A model generated the notes under the pieces. The model was not told where the DNA came from. It ran no database searches and worked only from the letters and a program-made list of their open reading frames with translations. Below, piece after piece: positions 56,247 to 62,581 of a stretch of 64,000 nt of DNA (position 1 is the first letter of the stretch; each line of letters begins with the position of its first letter). The stretch lies in the NCBI GenBank assembly GCA_019637335.1, contig JAHBVV010000001.1:689440-753439 (forward strand), read 5' to 3'. A program made the position numbers and the translations under genes. The DNA is from Candidatus Hydrogenedentota bacterium (GTDB taxonomy: Bacteria > Hydrogenedentota > Hydrogenedentia > Hydrogenedentales > JAEUWI01).

Positions 56247-57343
56247 AGAAGGAAACGACGGCGGTCATTACGCTGGTTATGGCGCTAACGCTGGTGGGAA
56301 CGCTGATGGTCTTCAGCGCGATGGGCTACAAGGAAAGCGGCGGCGCGATGATCACGCGGCAGTTCGCGGCGCTGGGCATCGGCCTGGCGGCGATGTTCGT
56401 CGCGGCGCGCTTTGACTACCACCGTTTGAAGGATGGGTTTATCTTCCGCGGCATCGTCCTGACGACTATCGGATTGCTCATCCTCGTACTTGTGGCCGGC
56501 ACGGAGGTGAAGGGCGCGCAACGCTGGATCCGTATCCCCGGCATGCAGTTGCAGCCATCGGAGCTGGCCAAGTTCGCGCTGATCCTGCTGCTTGCGGTGA
56601 AGCTGACGGACAACCGCGACAACCTGCACAAGTTCTTCTCGGGCTTTCTTCCGCCGGCGTTTATCGCGCTGTTTTTCGCCGGCCTTGTGCTGGCGCAGCG
56701 CGACCTGGGGATTCCGGTGCTGATGGTGGGCGTTGCGGGCGTCATGATGGCGGTGGCGGGGGTATCGGTGCGCTACCTGCTGGCGAGCTGCGCGCCGCTG
56801 GCGGTGGCGTTTGTGGCGCTTATCCTGACCAGCCCCCACCGCATGGATCGCCTGCTGGCCTTCCGGAATCCGTGGCATGATCCGCTGGGCACAGGCTTCA
56901 ACCTGATCCAGTCCTACTCCGCGTTTGCGCAGGGCGGCCTGCTGGGTAAGGGGGCGGGCGCGAGCGAGCAAAAGCTGGGTTACTTGCCCGAATCGCACAC
57001 GGACTTCATCTTCGCGCTTCTGGGCGAGGAGTTCGGGCTGGCGGGCACGCTGATCGTGGTGGGGCTGTTCGCGGCGCTGCTTTTCAGCGGCTACCGGATC
57101 GCGCTGAACGCGCGCGACCTGTTCGGGGCGCTGCTGGCCACGGGGATTACGGCTCTGATCGCGATGCAGGCGACGATAATCATGAGCGTGACCACGGGCC
57201 TCGTCCCCACGAAGGGCTTGCCGCTGCCTTATGTGAGCTATGGCGGCACGGCGCTGATCGTCTTTCTGGGGCTCGCGGGGGTGCTGGCGAATGTGGGGCT
57301 GCAGGGGCATGCCCCGGCGAAACGCAAACGGTCGGCGGCGTAA
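56243..57343 (+). CDS. ftsW: Septal SEDS glycosyltransferase FtsW
   Basis: 366 residues, about ten helices. Polymerises lipid II at the septum with FtsI. Family blocks: GAQRWIRIPGMQLQPSELAK, LVLAQRDLGIPVLMVG, FNLIQSYSAFAQGGLLGKGA, GYLPESHTDFIFALLGEEFG and PTKGLPLPYVSYGGTALIV. ATG 56243 lies 10 nt after AGGAGG (56227-56232) and overlaps the murD stop; an in-frame ATG at 56234 is only 1 nt from that site. Followed by a 577-bp gap that holds an inverted-repeat element. Confidence 0.96.
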   Translation: MKKETTAVITLVMALTLVGTLMVFSAMGYKESGGAMITRQFAALGIGLAAMFVAARFDYHRLKDGFIFRGIVLTTIGLLILVLVAGTEVKGAQRWIRIPGMQLQPSELAKFALILLLAVKLTDNRDNLHKFFSGFLPPAFIALFFAGLVLAQRDLGIPVLMVGVAGVMMAVAGVSVRYLLASCAPLAVAFVALILTSPHRMDRLLAFRNPWHDPLGTGFNLIQSYSAFAQGGLLGKGAGASEQKLGYLPESHTDFIFALLGEEFGLAGTLIVVGLFAALLFSGYRIALNARDLFGALLATGITALIAMQATIIMSVTTGLVPTKGLPLPYVSYGGTALIVFLGLAGVLANVGLQGHAPAKRKRSAA

Positions 57344-57420
57344 GCGGTTGCAATGGCGGCGGGCGGGTACGTATTCTGATTTTCGTAACGGTTTAGCCGT
57401 CTGAAGCAAAGAAGATTTTC
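57344..57420. other. Spacer after ftsW with a dispersed word
   Basis: Short spacer with TTTCGTAACGGTTTAGCCGT at about 57379-57398, a degenerate member of the CGTAACACTTT...GCC words seen at 4559, 4930 and 32213. Confidence 0.45.
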
Positions 57421-57852
57421 AACCACGAATGAACACGAATTCACACGAATAAGAGAGACTATTGACCCGGTTCGAAGACTCAAATGGAACGGTAACAGGT
57501 CCGCCTTTTACCCTTTGAGCCTATGAAGCGGAGAATCTTCCCACAGATTTGCACAGATCGCCACGAATACGAAGTAGGGACCGGCAGCCGGTACCGGCAC
57601 ACAGGTGAGATGGAGTATTCGAAATAGGAGCTCTCCTGGTTAAAGGAGGTGGGGCAGTTCTGATCAATCTGTGCGGATCCGCGCGAAACTTTGAGAAGAC
57701 CCCTTCGTTGGGGCGAAAGGGTTGATCTATGTTCTCCGCGGCCAATCAGGTTTCTCGCTGCCTGGATGCCTGGTTGCGGGCCTGGGTAAAGGCCTGCTCC
57801 ATGTACTGAATCTCAGTTGCTTATTCGTGTGAATTCGTGTCCATTCGTGGTT
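57421..57852. mobile_element. 432-bp element bounded by 33-bp inverted repeats (MITE-like)
   Basis: The left arm starts AACCACGAATGAACACGAAT at 57421 and runs to 57453. The right arm (57820-57852) is its reverse complement with a single mismatch over 33 bp. Each arm is built from CACGAAT-type words. The 366-bp interior has no gene of its own (it includes CACAGATTTGCACAGATCGC and further degenerate words). Size, inverted ends and lack of coding content suggest a non-autonomous insertion between ftsW and murG. No target duplication was found, so a structured RNA or repeat hairpin remains possible. Confidence 0.6.
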
Positions 57853-57920
57853 AAATTGCTATTCAACTTCTAAACCGGACACTAGTGACTGGTTTCCTAA
57901 ACCACAGGGGCGTGTTCCAC

Positions 57921-59066
57921 ATGCGAATCATGATAACCGGCGGGGGGACCGGCGGCCACACCTCCCCCGCGCTGGCCGTTTACGACGAATTGAGCCGCCG
58001 CGATTCCCGGCTGCGCGTCCAGTGGGTGGGGTGTTCGGGTAAAATCGAGGAGCGCCAGTGCCGGCAGCGGGGTATTCCGTTCCGGAGCGTTCCGATGGCG
58101 GGGTGGCCTCGCCGGGGCCGCTTGAAGAAGATTGGCGTGGCCGCGATCCTGTGCGCGGGCCTCGTACGCGCGTTTCTACTGCTGCGCGCGTTTCGGCCGC
58201 AGGCGGTTTTTGGCGTGGGCGGTTATGTATCGCTGCCGCTGATGCTGGCCGCGCAGCGCCTGGGCATACCTACGGTGATCCACGAGCAGAACCGCCGCCT
58301 GGGCATGGCGAACCAGATGCTGGCGCCACGGGCGGCGCGGATCTACCTGAGCTTTCCGGACACGCTGGGCGAATTCCCACGGGACCGGGCGGAGGTGGTG
58401 GGCAATCCGGTGCGCCCGGAGTTTGTTGCGCCTCCCGAGCGCGCGGCGGCGCTGGCGCACTTTGGGCTCGACCCGGACCGCCCGGTGGCGCTGGTGTTTG
58501 GGGGAAGCCAGGGCGCCCGGACGATCAACCAGGCGGTGGAGGAGCGGCTGGACGCGTGGCGGGAGGCCGGCATCCAGTTGCTTTGGGCGGCGGGGAAGAA
58601 CGACTACGACGATATCCGGAAACGTGTCGGCTCGGATTCGAGCGCGGTGCGGCTGTTTCCTTATCTGGAGGAGATGGCGCTGGCCTGCGTGGCGGCGGAT
58701 GTGGTGGTGGCGCGGGCGGGCGCCTCGACGACAGCGGAACTGGCGGCGCTGGGCAGGCCGTGCGTGCTTGTCCCCTACCCGCACGCCACGGACAACCACC
58801 AGGCGCAGAACGCGGCGGCGTTTGAGGAGGCGGGCGCTGGCCTGGTGCTGGAGGATATACTATGCACGGGCGACGCGCTGCTTCGGGAGGTGCGCGGGAT
58901 GCTGGCGGATCCCGGCGCGCTGGCGGGGATGGCCGAGCGCGCACGGGGGCTTGCGCGCCCGGCGGCGGCGGATGCGATTGCCGAGGGTATCATGCGATTG
59001 TTGTTTGATGAACGTGTCGAGGAAGCCGCCCCGCCGGAAGCGGGCGAAGAAGAAATGGGTGAATAA
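57921..59066 (+). CDS. murG: UDP-GlcNAc:lipid I transferase MurG
   Basis: 381 residues. Makes lipid II. N-terminal G-loop MRIMITGGGTGGHTSPALAV, second G-loop AVFGVGGYVSLPLMLAAQRL, TVIHEQNRRLGMANQ, then FGGSQGARTINQAVEE, VVVARAGASTTAELAALGRP and PYPHATDNHQAQNAAAFEEA for UDP-GlcNAc binding. ATG 57921. The HD-GYP gene starts on the last base of its stop codon, so translation is coupled. murC, murB and ftsQAZ, which often follow, are absent. Confidence 0.96.
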   Translation: MRIMITGGGTGGHTSPALAVYDELSRRDSRLRVQWVGCSGKIEERQCRQRGIPFRSVPMAGWPRRGRLKKIGVAAILCAGLVRAFLLLRAFRPQAVFGVGGYVSLPLMLAAQRLGIPTVIHEQNRRLGMANQMLAPRAARIYLSFPDTLGEFPRDRAEVVGNPVRPEFVAPPERAAALAHFGLDPDRPVALVFGGSQGARTINQAVEERLDAWREAGIQLLWAAGKNDYDDIRKRVGSDSSAVRLFPYLEEMALACVAADVVVARAGASTTAELAALGRPCVLVPYPHATDNHQAQNAAAFEEAGAGLVLEDILCTGDALLREVRGMLADPGALAGMAERARGLARPAAADAIAEGIMRLLFDERVEEAAPPEAGEEEMGE

Positions 59067-60040
59067 TGTCACGGACTACGCCGCCCGGCGCCCCAACCGC
59101 GTTTTTTCCCGTCAATATTGGATCGCTCCGCGACGACCTGGTGACGGGCTTTTCGCTGTACCTTCCGGGCGCGGGCGGCGCGCCGCCGGTGCTCTACCGC
59201 GACGCGAGCCTTCCCTTCTCGCCGGAGGCCCGTGAGCGCCTGGTGCGGAACGCGGTGGACGAGTTGCTGGTGCCCCGCTCGGAACGGCGGGCGTGGTTGA
59301 AGTACACCGAGACGATCCTGCCGGCGTACCTGGCGGATCAGGCGGTCCCCGTGCGGGATCGGGCCACGCTGCTGTATGAGTCGGCGCAGACGCTGGTGCA
59401 GGAGGCGCTGTCCAGCCCGGATACCGGGGCGCTGGTGGAGATGAGCCGGCATGCGTCCGGCAGTATGGCGGAGTTTCTCCTTCGGGAGCCGAAAGCGCTG
59501 CACGAGCTGATGCAGTTGACTTCGTACGACTACTACACGTATACGCACAGCGTGAACGTGTTTGTGTATTCGGTTTCGCTGGCGGGCCGCCTGGGCATGC
59601 CCGCCGCCGAAATGGACCAATTCGCGCACGGGGCGCTCTTGCACGATATCGGAAAGCGCCGCATCGACGCGGGGATTGTCAACGCCAAGGGGGGGCTGAC
59701 GGATGCGCAGTGGGAGCAGATGAAGCAGCACCCCACGCACGGCTACGAAATACTGCGGGCCCACGGCGAGGCGAGTGAATTGGCGCTGGACGTGACGCGG
59801 CACCACCACGAGAAGCTGAATGGCCGGGGCTATCCCGATGGCCTCGCGGGGGAGGAGATCTCGCCCTGGGCGCGCATCACCACGATCGCGGATATTTTCG
59901 ACGCGCTGACGACGAAACGCTCCTACAAGGATGCAATGGACACGTTCCTGGCGCTTGGGTTTATGAAGGACAAGATGTGGGACGAGATCGACCGCGATTT
60001 TTTCCGCGTTTTTGTGTCCATGCTGGCGCGCGATAGCTGA
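59066..60040 (+). CDS. HD-GYP domain protein (cyclic-di-GMP phosphodiesterase-like)
   Basis: 324 residues, soluble. The C-terminal half is an HD-GYP domain: HD at H193-D194 (LLHDIGKRRIDAG), HHxHEK-type block at 246-249 (RHHHEKLNGRGYPDGLAGEE, which carries the GYP triplet) and ADIFDALTTKRSYK. Such proteins usually hydrolyse c-di-GMP or cGAMP. The N-terminal 130 residues (FPVNIGSLRDDLVTGFSLYL ...) resemble the DUF3391-type sensor region seen in some family members. Coupled to murG by a 1-nt overlap, suggesting nucleotide-second-messenger input to wall synthesis, which is inference. Confidence 0.92.
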   Translation: MSRTTPPGAPTAFFPVNIGSLRDDLVTGFSLYLPGAGGAPPVLYRDASLPFSPEARERLVRNAVDELLVPRSERRAWLKYTETILPAYLADQAVPVRDRATLLYESAQTLVQEALSSPDTGALVEMSRHASGSMAEFLLREPKALHELMQLTSYDYYTYTHSVNVFVYSVSLAGRLGMPAAEMDQFAHGALLHDIGKRRIDAGIVNAKGGLTDAQWEQMKQHPTHGYEILRAHGEASELALDVTRHHHEKLNGRGYPDGLAGEEISPWARITTIADIFDALTTKRSYKDAMDTFLALGFMKDKMWDEIDRDFFRVFVSMLARDS

Positions 60041-60061
60041 CGCGGGGCGGCGGAACCCGCG

Positions 60062-60091
60062 GCGCGCCCGGGGGATCGATCCGGGGCGCGC
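60062..60091 (+). terminator. GC-rich hairpin after the HD-GYP gene
   Basis: GCGCGCCC (60062-60069) pairs with GGGCGCGC (60084-60091) around a loop that holds its own GGATCGATCC palindrome. It lies 21 nt past the stop and could end the division-cluster transcript, but no T-tract follows. Confidence 0.4.
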
Positions 60092-60153
60092 GGCGCTTGG
60101 TCCGCCGGATGGCGCGGCGTTACAATGCGGGGGTGAACCAAGGAGCGGCACGC

Positions 60154-60669
60154 ATGAACGAACTGCAACCCCGGGATCCAACGACGGCGGTGGGCGACGC
60201 GCTTCCGCCGCGGCCGGCGATTCCCGAACCCCAGCGCCCCACTTCGGGTGGGGGCCGGCGTTACCTGGCTCCGCTGCTGCTGGCGGCGATCGCGCTGGTA
60301 ATCAATGTGTTCGCCTATCTGGAGCCCGATCCCGCGGCGCCGGCGCCGGAGGCCACGATCGTGCGGCAGGCGATGACGGTGGAGGACAAGATCAAGGCGG
60401 CGGAACAGCTCAAGGCGCACGGGGACCAGCTTTACGAGGAGGGCTACAGCTGGTGGAACGATTACGACAAACTCCGGAGCGCGCACGCGGCGTACACGAA
60501 GGCGTGGTCGCTCATTACGGACAAGACCTACCCTGACGGCGACACGGAGGCCGACCTTATCGCGGACACGGTGCAGTGCGGCATCCTCCAGCAGCACCTC
60601 CGCATCCGGCTGACGACGCTGGAGGAATCCTTCGCGCGGAACGATAAGATTAAGGAATATATTCCGTGA
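60154..60669 (+). CDS. Small membrane-anchored protein of unknown function
   Basis: 171 residues, unrecognised. Pro-rich N-terminus, one hydrophobic helix (YLAPLLLAAIALVINVFAYL, about 46-65), then a periplasmic helical region (MTVEDKIKAAEQLKAHGDQL YEEG, then YDKLRSAHAAYTKAWSLITD) that looks like one or two TPR-type hairpins. ATG 60154 follows AGGAG (60141-60145). The next gene (PIN protein) begins inside its stop codon. The role cannot be told. Confidence 0.7.
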   Translation: MNELQPRDPTTAVGDALPPRPAIPEPQRPTSGGGRRYLAPLLLAAIALVINVFAYLEPDPAAPAPEATIVRQAMTVEDKIKAAEQLKAHGDQLYEEGYSWWNDYDKLRSAHAAYTKAWSLITDKTYPDGDTEADLIADTVQCGILQQHLRIRLTTLEESFARNDKIKEYIP

Positions 60670-61181
60670 GCACCGCCGCGGCTGAAACCGGGAACACCCC
60701 CCAGCGGGTGTATCTTGAGACCAGCTTTCTGAGCTATCTTGCGGCGCGGCCGTCAAGAGACATTGTCGTGGCGGGACATCAGGCGCTGACCCACGAATGG
60801 TGGGAACTGCATTCGAGCAGGTTTCGTGTGTGTATATCCGGCTTTGTCCTTCGCGAAGCGAGGCGCGGCAATCCAAACGCGGCCCGCGCGCGGCTGGAAC
60901 GCGCCGCCGGGTTGCCCTTGCTCGAAATTGACGAGGAAACCCTCCGGCTGTCCCGGAGGATCATTGAGAGTGGTATAATATCAGAGCGCGCGGAAATGGA
61001 CGCGGCGCACGTGGCGGTTGCGATGCGCCACGCGGTGGAATATGTTCTTACGTGGAACTGCAAACACATCGCCAATGCGGCTATCCAGCGCAGACTGGCC
61101 CGCCTGGCTACGGAAGAAGGTTATGAACTCCCAACCATCTGCACGCCCATCGAATTGCTCGGACGAGATTATACCGTTTGA
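60666..61181 (+). CDS. PIN-domain protein, VapC-like toxin or ribonuclease
   Basis: 171 residues. VapC-type PIN proteins cleave RNA using Mg2+. N-terminal strand VYLETSFLSYLAARPSRD (Glu in place of the usual Asp), a middle acidic residue in VLREARRG, and the C-terminal block RAEMDAAHVAVAMRHAVEYV followed by LTWNCKHIAN, which matches the D-x-xHxAxA...xTWNxKH pattern of a PIN subgroup annotated as VapC. GTG 60666 overlaps the previous stop. A small gene overlapping its 3' end by 59 nt is the probable cognate partner, an unusual toxin-first order. Confidence 0.83.
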   Translation: MSTAAAETGNTPQRVYLETSFLSYLAARPSRDIVVAGHQALTHEWWELHSSRFRVCISGFVLREARRGNPNAARARLERAAGLPLLEIDEETLRLSRRIIESGIISERAEMDAAHVAVAMRHAVEYVLTWNCKHIANAAIQRRLARLATEEGYELPTICTPIELLGRDYTV

Positions 61182-61374
61182 CGACCCCATCGTCGCGGAA
61201 GTCCGCCGCGCCCGCCGGGAGATTATGGCGGAGTACGGTGGCGATTTCGAGGCCATGGCGCGGGACGTGATCAAGAATCAGTATGCCGAGGGGCATGACG
61301 TGGCCCCCGCGCCGAACGCGCCGCGCACCCCCCCCCCGGCGACGGACGCCACGCGGACGAATTCCGGTGGCTGA
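61123..61374 (+). CDS. Small partner of the PIN protein (putative antitoxin)
   Basis: 83 residues. ATG 61123 with GAAGG just before it lies inside the PIN gene in another frame. Core sequence DDPIVAEVRRARREIMAEYG GDFEAMARDVIKNQ resembles the short DPIVEEVRxxRxxxAxxFxxDxxAIxxDLR proteins found after PIN genes of the same subgroup in many bacteria (from memory). Pro/Ala-rich tail. Probably binds the PIN protein; no DNA-binding domain is seen. The next gene starts 8 nt before its stop. Confidence 0.68.
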   Translation: MNSQPSARPSNCSDEIIPFDDPIVAEVRRARREIMAEYGGDFEAMARDVIKNQYAEGHDVAPAPNAPRTPPPATDATRTNSGG

Positions 61375-62446
61375 GCAGACCTTCGCCCTTCCCGGCGCGA
61401 CGCGGGCCCACCCGTCGGTGGCGGCGGAACACCGCTATGAATGGGTCACGTGTGCGACGGGCTGGCTCCTGATGATTGCGGCGATCGCGCAGCTCATCCT
61501 TCGGGACGGCATCTGGATTCACCATGCGCACCTGGTCCCGGCGACGATCCTGACGCTGATCAGCGTGGCGTTTATTTTCCTCATCCGGCCGCGCCTGGGG
61601 TCCTTCCACGAGCCGGCGGCGGTGATATCGGCGTTTGTGCTGTTTGTCACGGCGCTCATGGGGCTCACGCACGTGCTGGGCAACCAGGGGGACTGGCCGC
61701 TGGCGCGGATCTACCAGACGCTGCAGGGGGCGGCGCTTGGGGTCTTCGCGCGCTTCGCCGGCGAGGGCCTCGCGAGCATCGGAACGAGCCCGCTTTATCT
61801 GCTGTGCGGGTTCATCCTGCTGATCTCGTTCGCGTACCAGTCGTACAAGGGCTTCCTGCTCTTCATCGCGCTGCCGCTGCTCTACGGCTTCTACCCCTGG
61901 GACACCGGCATCGTCACCGGGTATCTGCTGTGGTTCGCCGGGTTCCTGCTGCTCTGGCGCGACACGCTCTACCTGCCGCGGGCGGTGGAGGAGCGCCTGC
62001 GCATGCGGCCGGCGCTCCGGGAGCTCCTCCTCGAAGCGCGGCAGCGCCCACTCACCGAGCGCGAGGTCCTCTTCTACCTCGCCGACGGCCAGCCCGGCGC
62101 CGCGCCTCCCCCCCACGTCCGCGAGGAAATCCAGGCCGTCGCCGACGCCGGGCTCCTCGAATACAGCCGCGACACCGGCAAGGTCTACCCCACGCGCCTC
62201 CTCGAACAGAGCTACCTCCCCCAGCCCGTCGCCGCCGCCATCGACACGCTCAGCACCCTCGCCGGGGGCATCGTCCTGCTCCTCGCCGGCGGCTACTTCC
62301 TCATGCCGATCGACTTCCTCCCGGAAGCGTTCCTCGGGCCGATTGGATACATCGACGACCTCATCCTCCTCGCCATCGGCAGCATGCCGCTCGGCGCGCG
62401 GGTGATCGGGGGGGTGAAGGGGATGATCGGGCGCGGGAAGGGGTGA
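61367..62446 (+). CDS. Polytopic membrane protein with C-terminal DUF1232 (YkvA-like) domain
   Basis: 359 residues. About seven hydrophobic segments in the first 215 residues (GWLLMIAAIAQLILRDGIWI; AVISAFVLFVTALMGLTHVL; FILLISFAYQSYKGFLLFIA), a soluble helical stretch (about 215-300: RPALRELLLEARQRPLTERE) and a C-terminal DUF1232 signature (GGYFLMPIDFLPEAFLGPIG YIDDLILLA). GTG 61367 overlaps the preceding gene. From about base 62030 codon choice shifts from GCG/CTG to GCC/CTC within the gene. Function unknown; DUF1232 proteins are membrane-associated and uncharacterised. Confidence 0.75.
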   Translation: MAEQTFALPGATRAHPSVAAEHRYEWVTCATGWLLMIAAIAQLILRDGIWIHHAHLVPATILTLISVAFIFLIRPRLGSFHEPAAVISAFVLFVTALMGLTHVLGNQGDWPLARIYQTLQGAALGVFARFAGEGLASIGTSPLYLLCGFILLISFAYQSYKGFLLFIALPLLYGFYPWDTGIVTGYLLWFAGFLLLWRDTLYLPRAVEERLRMRPALRELLLEARQRPLTEREVLFYLADGQPGAAPPPHVREEIQAVADAGLLEYSRDTGKVYPTRLLEQSYLPQPVAAAIDTLSTLAGGIVLLLAGGYFLMPIDFLPEAFLGPIGYIDDLILLAIGSMPLGARVIGGVKGMIGRGKG

Positions 62447-62581
62447 GGGGGGGCTGGTACCGCCCGAAAAAAACGCTGGACAAACCCGCCCCGAGCCACT
62501 ATCATACCCATGGGCGGAGCGCCGCGCATCCTTTACCGCGCGCGCGATGGTAGCAGGGAGGGGCCGGTGAGGTAAAACACA

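Noticed and set aside
57421-57852. Complete insertion sequence
   Set aside because: No transposase frame in the 366-bp interior; only the inverted ends are mobile-element-like.
62030-62100. Replication terminus at the GC-skew change
   Set aside because: The skew returns to G-rich on the + strand by about 63900, so the change is a local patch, and no dif-like site was recognised.
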